This document shows positions 1-6,646 of a DNA stretch of 40,380 nt, in pieces. The notes below the pieces were generated by a model. That model searched no databases. It worked only from the letters and a program-made list of their open reading frames with translations, and had not been told where the DNA came from. The DNA is from a virus. The first letter of the stretch is position 1; every line of letters starts with the position of its first letter. The DNA is taken from positions 1 through 40,380 of IMG/VR virus record IMGVR_UViG_3300044821_000082; one strand, written 5' to 3'. A program made the translations under genes and the position numbers.

Positions 1-46
1 AGTGAAGTTACTTTCGATTTGGGCTTTGGGTCCTCCTGAACTGAGT
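1..46. repeat. Left copy of terminal direct repeat
   Basis: The first 46 bases match the last 46 of the window (40335-40380) at 45 of 46 positions; the single difference is at base 18 (T here, G at the right end). This is the usual sign of a circular or terminally redundant assembly. The mismatch could be an assembly error, a population variant or a real difference between two terminal repeats. It lies upstream of the regulator gene at 40032-40307 if the ends are joined. Confidence 0.85.
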
Positions 47-59
47 TCTTTTCCGCATT

Positions 60-79
60 TCTAACTTATTTCTAACTTA
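60..79. repeat. Short direct repeats, operator-like
   Basis: The sequence TCTAACTTA occurs at 60-68 and again at 71-79, spaced by 11 bases or about one helical turn. The core AAGTTA (its complement) also occurs at 5-10, at 40328-40333 and at 40339-40344, the last two again 11 bases apart. Repeats with this phase next to a ribbon-helix-helix regulator gene are what operators for such a dimeric protein look like. They could equally be replication iterons. Confidence 0.45.
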
Positions 80-108
80 ATTTTTTTAGGTTTGAGATAG
101 GCTCGAAC

Positions 109-124
109 CATATATTTATATACA
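109..124. promoter_or_regulatory. TATA-like AT-rich element
   Basis: An AT-only stretch reads TATATAAATATA on the minus strand and TATATTTATATA on the plus strand, so it could work either way. On the minus strand it would send a transcript across the genome junction into the regulator gene at 40032-40307. No gene is seen downstream on the plus strand. Confidence 0.4.
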
Positions 125-165
125 AGCTCATCTAGAATCCGTTTGTTGAGGCGGTTCTAGGAGCC

Positions 166-183
166 CCCCGCCGTCCTGCGGGG
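166..183. other. GC-rich hairpin
   Basis: CCCCGC at 166-171 pairs with GCGGGG at 178-183 around a six-base loop. It lies between the two TATA-like elements at 236-248 and 109-124, so a minus transcript from the first would carry it. It could be a terminator, part of a small RNA or an origin structure. Confidence 0.4.
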
Positions 184-235
184 AAACTTACTTTAAACTA
201 AACTTGGTTCTTTTGAGCGTCTAGCCGTTGTTCCC

Positions 236-248
236 TATATAAAAACCC
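236..248 (-). promoter_or_regulatory. Archaeal-type TATA promoter
   Basis: The minus strand reads GGGTTTTTATATAGGG, the same purine-rich BRE plus T-run and TATA core found before several gene clusters in this window. No open reading frame of useful size starts just downstream, so it may drive a leader or small RNA that runs through the GC hairpin and across the junction towards the regulator gene. Confidence 0.5.
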
Positions 249-293
249 TCCGAAACTGCGTTTAACGCCGTGCGTCTGATAGAAAATGCGCCG

Positions 294-381
294 CGACGGC
301 TTCCCGGGTTGAGTGTTGGGGGGTGATACGCCGAAAGAAAAATCCTTTGAAGATATCGTCTTGGACCCGGGAATGCCGTCG
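294..381. repeat. 16-bp inverted repeat with single-base bulge
   Basis: The arm at 294-309 (CGACGGC followed by TTCCCGGGT) is the reverse complement of 365-381 apart from one extra base at 373. The arms enclose 55 bases. It follows the stop of the last late gene. It could be a replication or packaging landmark or a long terminator stem. Confidence 0.5.
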
Positions 382-409
382 TCAGGCTCGCGCAATCGGC
401 GCGAAGTGA

Positions 410-646
410 TTATGGTTTGCTGGTGCTCAAATGCTCGAACAAAAAGCCGAGGAGGAGTATGGTGAGGCTCATCGCGCTGGTCGCTATCCATAGGCTGCGC
501 TTGACTTTCCCGTTGGTCTGGTCCTGTCGGGTGATGACTTCTTCGTGCTGCCGTTGCTGAATTGCTTTCAGGCTCTGTATCTCGCGGTAGATGTCTTGGT
601 TGGTAATCTTGATGAAGGTGTCGTTGTTGTTGGCTTTCGCATTCAT
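410..646 (-). CDS. XhlA-like small membrane protein
   Basis: This 78-residue protein has a polar, helical and probably coiled-coil N-terminal half, a basic stretch (KVKR, residues 47-50) and one membrane segment at about 52-71, followed by a short polar tail. That layout matches XhlA-type haemolysin/holin-accessory proteins of phage lysis cassettes. The internal ATG at 646 was chosen because it overlaps the stop of the upstream peptidase gene as ATGA; an ATG-less upstream extension of the frame lies inside that gene. It stops with TAA and is the last gene before the noncoding junction. The role is assigned from topology and position, with little sequence signature. An alternative is a signal-arrest or spanin-like accessory protein. 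Confidence 0.6.
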   Translation of the reverse strand: MNAKANNNDTFIKITNQDIYREIQSLKAIQQRQHEEVITRQDQTNGKVKRSLWIATSAMSLTILLLGFLFEHLSTSKP

Positions 647-1482
647 TGTAGTCTCACGCTCCAGAATTCTGTCGCCGCCGGGGCGCCGGGAAGGGTGGTT
701 GCCCACCAAGAGTATGGTATCCACGCTCGCCCGTTGGTTCCCCAGCCAGTTCCCCAAGAGTTCTGCACGAAGAAGGCTCCTTTGTCGCCCCCGGGGTTCG
801 GGTGCGTGTCGTCGTAGCCGACGAGGGTCATCTCGTGGTAGCCGAGGATTGGCTCGTTCTGCTGCGGAGGCTTGATGTCAATCCCCGTGCTTGATAGCTC
901 GGGGTAGACGGGAATGTTGAAGATAACGGGGTGGCGCCCGGCTATTTCTTCGCGCGCGGCATAGACTCCGGTGTTGATGTGGTAGGTTTTGATGCGGAAG
1001 AAACGCTCGAAACTAGCCGCTAGGGCGGTTGGTGGAGTGTTCATCTGTGCTGGGTCGTAGGGGCAGAGTTTTTCCGCAGTCAGTCCTTGCTTCTGGAGGA
1101 CCTTAAGGGCGTCCCTTGAGCGGCAGCCTTTGTCGTCTGGTAGGAAGCCTCCGACGCTGCGGGCGTCGTAGTAGAGTTGTCGCTCGCTCCCGTTGAATTC
1201 TGTGCCGGTGGTCTCTCGTAGTTCCATTTCGAAAGCGAGGACTGCGGCGTGCGCGACGCACGAGCTTTCCGGGTCTTGGTTTTTCACGCTGGAGAAGATG
1301 TCGCTGAGAACCACGCTGGCTGGGAGGTCGGCTCCTGATGCTGTGCGCGCGTAGGTGAGGTCTCTGTCGTCTGGCTCGTTGGGCTGGTGTCCGAACTTGA
1401 ATCCTTTTTCGGCGTCGGGAGAAGAGCGTTGGGCGTGCAGGCGGAATGCTTTACTGACTAGCCTGAGGAGCCACGCATACAT
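643..1482 (-). CDS. Papain-family (C1) cysteine peptidase
   Basis: A 279-residue protein with the complete papain catalytic set: oxyanion Gln69 and nucleophile Cys75 in NQDPESSCVAHA, His216 in GYHEMTLVGYDD, and Asn241 in FVQNSWGTGWG. The NSWG..WG block after Asn is diagnostic of the C1 family. The protein probably cleaves protein substrates. Between a holin-like membrane protein upstream and an XhlA-like protein downstream, it is best read as a lysis or cell-exit enzyme acting on a proteinaceous envelope such as an S-layer. No signal peptide is obvious, so it would need the holin to leave the cytoplasm. A tail-borne entry enzyme is the alternative. Its own TATA box lies about 25-35 bases before the ATG, implying a very short leader. 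Confidence 0.85.
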   Translation of the reverse strand: MYAWLLRLVSKAFRLHAQRSSPDAEKGFKFGHQPNEPDDRDLTYARTASGADLPASVVLSDIFSSVKNQDPESSCVAHAAVLAFEMELRETTGTEFNGSERQLYYDARSVGGFLPDDKGCRSRDALKVLQKQGLTAEKLCPYDPAQMNTPPTALAASFERFFRIKTYHINTGVYAAREEIAGRHPVIFNIPVYPELSSTGIDIKPPQQNEPILGYHEMTLVGYDDTHPNPGGDKGAFFVQNSWGTGWGTNGRAWIPYSWWATTLPGAPAATEFWSVRLQ

Positions 1483-1505
1483 TGTGTTCTTTCACCGCGA
1501 GTATT

Positions 1506-1518
1506 CTTTATAAAAACC
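1506..1518 (-). promoter_or_regulatory. Archaeal TATA promoter of the peptidase gene
   Basis: The minus strand reads AGGTTTTTATAAAG, centred about 30 bases upstream of the ATG at 1482. With the usual 25-base spacing, transcription would begin a few bases before the start codon, so the mRNA would be nearly leaderless. No ribosome binding site is seen. It abuts the stop of the upstream holin-like gene. Confidence 0.6.
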
Positions 1519-1817
1519 TAGGGCGTTGGTGCCGGGTCGAAAAACGAGTTGATGCCGAGCTGTCCTTGTGCTGCTGCGAGACCGAAACCGCTCATTATCA
1601 TCGTGATGTAATCCGTCGCGCTTGCAGCGCTGAGGTTGAACCCCGCGAGGAAACCACCGACGAGGCTCGGGAGTATGGTTACTGCGCACTTGACCCAGTT
1701 GAACTTCTCTTTCTGAGGGGTCTGTTCTGCTGCTTTGAGCGCGTTGATAAAGCCCCAAATGTTGTAGGCGAGTGCTCCTGCGGCGAAAAAAAGCCCGGTG
1801 ATGATGTTCTCTTGCAT
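1518..1817 (-). CDS. Holin-like membrane protein
   Basis: A 99-residue protein with about three hydrophobic segments (roughly 5-26, 44-61 and 66-84) and a polar region containing Lys and Glu at about 29-40, ending in an Asp/Pro-rich tail. Size, topology and position directly before the cysteine peptidase fit a holin that would permeabilise the membrane and release the peptidase. No family signature was recognised. The ATG at 1817 has a strong AAAGGAGG site upstream. It ends with TAG. Confidence 0.55.
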   Translation of the reverse strand: MQENIITGLFFAAGALAYNIWGFINALKAAEQTPQKEKFNWVKCAVTILPSLVGGFLAGFNLSAASATDYITMIMSGFGLAAAQGQLGINSFFDPAPTP

Positions 1818-1880
1818 AAAGTGCCTCCTTTTACCGGCTTCGCACCGTGTTGAGGGTCTTTCCGAACACCCCTAGGTCAG

Positions 1881-2525
1881 TTAGTAGGTCGTTCCTTTGC
1901 TCCCGATGTAGGGAGTGCTTATCTCGAAGGCGCTAGCGGTAATCCTTGCCGCGCCGATGGATCCTGCGCCAGCCGTATTGGTTGATGAGAACCCGACATA
2001 TACCTGCGCCCAAGCGCTCGTATCAATCAGGGTTCCGGTGGCGACGATGGTCGCTGTCGGGAAACTATATCCGCCGCCGCTGCCATTGAAGGCGTAGCCG
2101 TATTGTGATAGTTGGAGGTTGTGGGTTAGGAGGACTTTGCCGCTTTGCGGGACGAGATGAACTTGTCCGAGTATTCCTACGAACGCGACGCCCCATCGGT
2201 TGCCGGAGCTCCCGTGGGCTTCGACATCGTAGTTCACGATGTAGTAGGTGTTGGCTCCTCCGTCTGTGAGATACATTTGCCCATAGGAGTGCGCGCTCCT
2301 CGTTGATCCTTCGCTGTGAAGCGCGACGCCGAGGCTGAAACAGAATTTCGTGAAGCCCCTGAGGTCTCTTGCCATTACGAAACTTCCGTCTGCCGTGTCG
2401 CTGGTAGTGATGGTTCCGTATTGCTGGCTCGCGCTCCCGCCGCTAGTCCACGATGCCGCGTTGAAGGTGGTTCCCCAGATGTTCTCGTAGTCGATGACTG
2501 GTGGTGTGCTGTAACCTTTTACCAT
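1881..2525 (-). CDS. Putative tail appendage or fibre protein
   Basis: A 214-residue protein rich in Gly, Ser, Thr and aromatic residues, with the texture of beta-structured receptor-binding or fibre tips. No cysteine pairs, transmembrane segments or enzymatic motif were seen. It is last in the run of fibre-like genes that follows the tail hub, and its start overlaps the end of the preceding fibre-like gene, so the two are probably translated together. The position suggests a distal host-recognition part; the specific function is unknown. Confidence 0.5.
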   Translation of the reverse strand: MVKGYSTPPVIDYENIWGTTFNAASWTSGGSASQQYGTITTSDTADGSFVMARDLRGFTKFCFSLGVALHSEGSTRSAHSYGQMYLTDGGANTYYIVNYDVEAHGSSGNRWGVAFVGILGQVHLVPQSGKVLLTHNLQLSQYGYAFNGSGGGYSFPTATIVATGTLIDTSAWAQVYVGFSSTNTAGAGSIGAARITASAFEISTPYIGSKGTTY

Positions 2526-3145
2526 TCCCTGACCTCCAGCATCTTTATCGTGCTTGTCTTGGCGGTATCGCAGATAAACTGGGCGGTGGTCGTCACATTT
2601 TTCCCGATGGTGAGGGTGCTCCCGGGTTGTATGCCCATATGGTCCGTTGTCGCGGCGGCGTCGATGTTTACATAGACGATGTTGCTCCCGGTGTTCTTCA
2701 TTATTACCTGTTTCGTGTTCGCGGTTACTGCTTGGCTGCTGTTCGTGCTGGTGCAGGAGACATTGTAGACCTTTGTTGTCGGTATGTCTGTTGTGTCGCC
2801 GTAGCCGAGGATTTTGAGGGTGCTCGTGCCGCTCGCAGTTATCGCGCTTATCTTGCTGAACACGCCGAAGAGCTCAAGGTATTCCCCGGGCGCGACGTCC
2901 CACGAGTTCGCTGTCGCGTCCACTTCAAAATCGACATAGATGGTCGTGCTGCCGGCGTTGTTCAGGAGGATATATTTCTTGTTGTTGGCGAAGGTGTTGC
3001 TTGCGGCTACATTGGAGACGCTCACTTTTGCCTGTGCGACGAGTCCGACGAAGCTGAGTATCGCGTAGTTTCTGCACTCGTTGAAGTTAGCATTAACATC
3101 TGCTGCTACGGCGTTGGCTCCTGCGCTGAATTGTAGTAATCCCAT
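2519..3145 (-). CDS. Fibre-like protein with two related halves
   Basis: A 208-residue protein. Residues about 53-115 and 140-205 look like two copies of one beta-sandwich unit: each has a [KQ]-x-[IV]-[LM] strand, then N-x-G-S-x-x-[IV]-Y-V, a Pro-Gly turn (APGEYLELF, QPGSTLTIG), and an ending with STLKIL or STIKML. This suggests internal duplication. It resembles small phage appendage proteins but I cannot name a family. Its ATG overlaps the stop of the upstream fibre gene by one base. Confidence 0.5.
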   Translation of the reverse strand: MGLLQFSAGANAVAADVNANFNECRNYAILSFVGLVAQAKVSVSNVAASNTFANNKKYILLNNAGSTTIYVDFEVDATANSWDVAPGEYLELFGVFSKISAITASGTSTLKILGYGDTTDIPTTKVYNVSCTSTNSSQAVTANTKQVIMKNTGSNIVYVNIDAAATTDHMGIQPGSTLTIGKNVTTTAQFICDTAKTSTIKMLEVREW

Positions 3146-4032
3146 TATAGCACTCTCCGGTCTACGCTTTCAAAAATGAGTTCGTCCGTGCTGCTTTTGC
3201 TCTCCCCGATAATAACATCAACGCTGTGCAGGAGTTCTGTCGCGTCCGTGTTATACCACGCGATGCTGTCTATGAGCCAGCCGTTGGCGTCCGTCGTGAG
3301 CAATCGGGCCCTCATTGTTACTTGGTAGAGTGTTTCGTCAATGATGGGGTAGCCGCCCTCGAAGCTCTTGTAGTAGTCGTCCGCGCTTGCGAGTTTGATG
3401 TCGTCCACCACAATTCTGTTCGCGGCGATGGTCGTCGGGGCTGTTGGTGCCGTGAAGATGATTTCTGTGTAGTCGCAGTTTGCTATGTCGGGGCTCCCGG
3501 TCAACGCTGTTGCGGTCCCGGTGGCGAAGGTGAGGTAGTTCCAGCCATTCTGGAGCTGTGCCTGCGTGAAGTCCTTGTAGTAGTAGTTGCTGCTGTCGCT
3601 GCCGAAGCGGAGCGTGATTGCTGGTCCGGTAGGCGCGAGGTCCGTTGTCGCTACCAGATAGACCCACGCCCAGATGTCCTTGCTGGTGAAAACTCTGCTT
3701 GTCGTGGTCTTGTAGCCGCCGAAGGTCGCCACCGTAGCCCCGGTCTTGGCGAAACTGAGGCTGCCGGTTCCTTCTTTGTAGATGCTCGCGTTCACGGCTA
3801 TCGTGGTGTCGGCGGTGCTGTTGTTCCAGCCCGTAGTCGCGTCGCAGGAGTCTACTGCTTCTGTGCCTTGGATTGGGAGCGGGCGGTCTAGTGCTGTGGT
3901 GTTCACGCTGGGCGTGCTCGTGTCCGCGCCAATGCGGATTTTGCTCGGAACAGTATAGTCCGGGCTTGCCTTGTAGGCGCGATTAATGAGTATCTTGTGT
4001 CCGTTGTTCGTTATCGTGCTGCCGACGGTCAT
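3145..4032 (-). CDS. Putative tail fibre protein with a jelly-roll-like domain
   Basis: A 295-residue protein. The start at 4032 (MTVGSTITNNG) was chosen because it overlaps the upstream stop as ATGA. The middle (about 65-210) has the pattern of a carbohydrate-binding jelly roll: WxYxVATTD, an ITLRFGSDSSNYYYKDF strand and WNYLTFA. The C-terminal third contains a YPIIDETLYQVTMRARL stretch like those in phage fibre or upper-baseplate proteins. It is probably a glycan-binding appendage. No enzymatic motif was seen. Confidence 0.5.
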   Translation of the reverse strand: MTVGSTITNNGHKILINRAYKASPDYTVPSKIRIGADTSTPSVNTTALDRPLPIQGTEAVDSCDATTGWNNSTADTTIAVNASIYKEGTGSLSFAKTGATVATFGGYKTTTSRVFTSKDIWAWVYLVATTDLAPTGPAITLRFGSDSSNYYYKDFTQAQLQNGWNYLTFATGTATALTGSPDIANCDYTEIIFTAPTAPTTIAANRIVVDDIKLASADDYYKSFEGGYPIIDETLYQVTMRARLLTTDANGWLIDSIAWYNTDATELLHSVDVIIGESKSSTDELIFESVDRRVL

Positions 4033-4364
4033 ACGAGTCCTCCAATTTGTATTGCGGGGGCGGTGCGGTTCCCCATATAGTTCTGCTGCGTGCTGATATT
4101 GATGCTCGCGTCCTTTATAATGCGGTAGTAGAGCGCGGTTCCGGTCCCGGTCAGGGTGTAGGTCTTTGTAACGCCGCTGGTGAGCCCGGTTACTTCTTCC
4201 CAAGTGCTCGGGATAACATCAGCCGTGGAGGATAGCCCGAAGTAGAAGTGGAAGTCTCCGGTCCCGGTCCAGTAGATTTTGACGCTGACGGCTTGCCCGT
4301 TGAGCTCTCGCTTCACGCAGAAGATGCAAGTGCTTTGCAGGATGCTTGGGAAGTCAATTGGCAT
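4029..4364 (-). CDS. Small tail-associated protein
   Basis: A 111-residue protein rich in Thr, Ser and aromatic residues with predicted beta character and two early cysteines (CIFC). The family is not recognised. It lies between the large sequon-rich lipoprotein and the fibre gene and overlaps the next gene as ATGA. Position suggests a connector or chaperone for fibre parts. Confidence 0.45.
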   Translation of the reverse strand: MPIDFPSILQSTCIFCVKRELNGQAVSVKIYWTGTGDFHFYFGLSSTADVIPSTWEEVTGLTSGVTKTYTLTGTGTALYYRIIKDASINISTQQNYMGNRTAPAIQIGGLV

Positions 4365-4369
4365 AGGAT

Positions 4370-6646
4370 TTACCTGTTTGTGATGGCGGTGATGTTCAGC
4401 ATCATTCGTCCGATGAGCGGGTTCCGGGTGATGTTCAGGCTGAAATTCACATATGCCGTGGTCCCAACGCTGACGATGGCGGTGTAGTTCTTGGTGCTGT
4501 TGATTATCTGCCCGTTGGCGGTCATTGTGATGTTCGGGTTGCTCTGGTTAGTGCTGATAGTGATGTTGAACGCTGTCGGCAGGATATTCGCTACATAAAA
4601 GGCTCCTAGGCAGGCGCTTTGGTTGAGCGGGGTGATGTTGTATTCCGTGTAGGTCAGGCTCGTATAGTTGATGCCCGCGCTCTGGTTGGTTCCCCGGGTT
4701 GTGTTCGTCCGGAAGATGATGTCGCTCATATTCACGCAGCGAGAAACGAGAGGGAGCTCTGTCGTGTTCGTCTCGTTGAAAGTCAGGTTGTAGACATAGA
4801 GGGTGTTGTTCGTGGTGTTCACGAAGGCATACCAGTCGAACCTGCCGCTCCGGGTAAGGTTCCAGAGGAAGGTCGTGATGCTCCCGTTGGTCGTGGTGTT
4901 CGTGCTGTTCCCTATCAGGGTGCCGTTGCTGAAAAAGAACTTCACGGTGTAGTTGCTCGCGGTCCCGTTGAGCTTCCAAGTCTTCACGCTGAAATTGATG
5001 GTCCCGTTGTTGATAAGGCTCGTGCCGTTCAGGGGGCTGATGAGCGTGAAGTTGATAGGTCCAACGATGGTAACATTCCCGTCTGGCGTCGCTGGTGGGG
5101 CGGGGCTGCTCAAATTAGCTGCTGCTGCCTCGTCGTAGCCCATTCCTTTGATGAGCGCCTTGGTAGCTCTAATCGTGTCGTATGTGAGCCCGTTGCCGCA
5201 ATGCGTGCTGTCGAAAGTGTGCGTTCCCGCCCACGAGTAGGTGTGCGTGGTGAAGATGTTGTCGAGTTTCGCGGTGAATTGGCTCGTGTTCATATAGGTG
5301 TGGAACCCAATGAACATTCCATTGAGCTTGAAGCCGTCGAAAGGTCCTACTGCGCACCCGTTGGTCCAGTTGTATTGCTGGCAGCTTGCTGTCGCGGTGA
5401 AGCTGTTCGTGTAGCCCCAGTTCGTGCAGTAGTTCGTGAGATTTGCCCAAGTGCTGTTCGTGCTAGCGTTGGTGACTGGGTGTCCGGTGTCGTTGTATAT
5501 CCTAACGACGCCGCAGAGGTCTCCTACTCTTGGAGCGTCTGCTGTGTCTGTCGGTGGGTTCCCGGGAGTCCAGTAATAGTCGTCGCCGCCGTTGGTTTCG
5601 CTGATGGTAGCGTTGGTGTCTGTCGTGCTCGTGTAGTTCCATACCCAGCGCCACGGAGCCATCTTGAAATTGCTCGCGTTCTTCATATTTCCGTTCCCGT
5701 TGGTCCAGTTCGTGGCGACGAAGAAGTTGATGGTGAAGTTGCCTATCATCGCGTCGTATGTCGCGTTGCCTGTTGCTGCGCGGTGGTAGAGCATCGCGGT
5801 GAGGAGGTCGGGGTAATAGCCGAGATACATACTGGCGCCGCTGCTGCCTCGCGTGAAGCCTGTGTTCTTTGCTGCGGTTCCAGCGTATGCCCACCAGCTC
5901 ACGATGCCCCAGTTCTTGGTTGCTATTGCCTCGAACTTTGTCTCGTTGGCGAGGCTAGTGTTCATTATGGCGCTGGCGAGGTTCTGGTATTTGGTCCTGT
6001 TCGCGTCCGTGAAGTTGTTGTTTCTTGCGGCGGTGTAGAGTGCGATGACGATGCGCCAGTTCGCGTCGCTTGCGCTGTCGTTGTTCGTCCCGGGTGCTTT
6101 GCTGATGTTCGTTACTCCTGCGGTCATATTTCGGAAGATGCTCCAGCAGGGTAGTTGTCCGTTGAGTCCTATCTTGCAGGTGTTTTGTATCACGATGAGT
6201 GTGTTATACCATTGCTCGAATTTCGGCTCGTAGGTGGCGTTGGCGCTTGAGAGGACCACTCCTATCTCGCTGAACTCGTCCGTTACCATCAGGGTTTTGT
6301 TCTCCATTATTGGCGTGCCAATGTTGTCGCTGTGGAGGTAGGTGATGTTGCATTCTGTGCTGCTGCTGAACCACGGGACCCACATACACGGGGCGGTGCT
6401 GTTGCAGTAGGTGCCGCCCGTGGTGATGGTCTGTGTCGTGTTGAAGAGCGTGGTGTTCGTGCCGTATTTGATAATCTCGTTCAGGTTCCTGTCGTAGGTC
6501 CAGCCATTGTAGCCCGTGCCTGCCGGGCTGATGGTGCTGCTCGGGATTGGTGTTGGCGCGCCAACTACCGGTGTTTGTGGCGTGCAGGCTGCGAGGAAAG
6601 CGACGAGTATGGTGCAAATGAGCATTCCTAGGAAGAGTCGTTTCAT
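4370..6646 (-). CDS. Sequon-rich lipoprotein with glycosidase-like domain
   Basis: A 758-residue protein beginning with a lipoprotein signal: a positively charged start, a hydrophobic stretch and a lipobox LAAC. The start at 6646 overlaps the upstream stop as ATGA. Residues about 80-470 have the helical repeats and aromatic spacing of (alpha/alpha)6-barrel glycosidases; the segment SDANWRIVIALYTAARN resembles the GH8-type DA..IA.AL pattern. The C-terminal 280 residues look like Ig-like beta domains. N-x-S/T sequons are very frequent, suggesting N-glycosylation outside the cell. It sits directly after the tail hub, where phages place tail spikes, so a glycan-degrading or receptor protein is plausible. 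Catalytic residues were not identified; a lipid-anchored exclusion protein is the alternative. Confidence 0.55.
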   Translation of the reverse strand: MKRLFLGMLICTILVAFLAACTPQTPVVGAPTPIPSSTISPAGTGYNGWTYDRNLNEIIKYGTNTTLFNTTQTITTGGTYCNSTAPCMWVPWFSSSTECNITYLHSDNIGTPIMENKTLMVTDEFSEIGVVLSSANATYEPKFEQWYNTLIVIQNTCKIGLNGQLPCWSIFRNMTAGVTNISKAPGTNNDSASDANWRIVIALYTAARNNNFTDANRTKYQNLASAIMNTSLANETKFEAIATKNWGIVSWWAYAGTAAKNTGFTRGSSGASMYLGYYPDLLTAMLYHRAATGNATYDAMIGNFTINFFVATNWTNGNGNMKNASNFKMAPWRWVWNYTSTTDTNATISETNGGDDYYWTPGNPPTDTADAPRVGDLCGVVRIYNDTGHPVTNASTNSTWANLTNYCTNWGYTNSFTATASCQQYNWTNGCAVGPFDGFKLNGMFIGFHTYMNTSQFTAKLDNIFTTHTYSWAGTHTFDSTHCGNGLTYDTIRATKALIKGMGYDEAAAANLSSPAPPATPDGNVTIVGPINFTLISPLNGTSLINNGTINFSVKTWKLNGTASNYTVKFFFSNGTLIGNSTNTTTNGSITTFLWNLTRSGRFDWYAFVNTTNNTLYVYNLTFNETNTTELPLVSRCVNMSDIIFRTNTTRGTNQSAGINYTSLTYTEYNITPLNQSACLGAFYVANILPTAFNITISTNQSNPNITMTANGQIINSTKNYTAIVSVGTTAYVNFSLNITRNPLIGRMMLNITAITNR

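Larger units (their letters stand above)
1..409. other. Noncoding junction region (control or origin candidate)
   Basis: No convincing gene lies between the XhlA-like gene and the genome junction, and the gap continues to 40308, giving about 440 unique bases. It holds the terminal repeat, two 9-base repeats one helical turn apart, two TATA-like elements, a GC-rich hairpin and a 16-bp inverted repeat. It is the longest gene-free stretch, AT-rich between about 50 and 125, and separates the last late gene from the first regulator gene. This suits a promoter/operator and replication or packaging region; that role is inferred from position and structure only. Confidence 0.6.

Noticed and set aside
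198-491. Open frame of 97 codons running from inside the XhlA-like gene into the noncoding region
   Set aside because: It overlaps the XhlA-like gene by 82 bases in another frame, lacks a ribosome binding site and crosses a TATA-like promoter and the inverted repeat.
4619-6154. Plus-strand frame of 511 codons
   Set aside because: It is antisense to the lipoprotein gene, rich in Val and Arg from GC-skewed third positions, and has no ribosome site.
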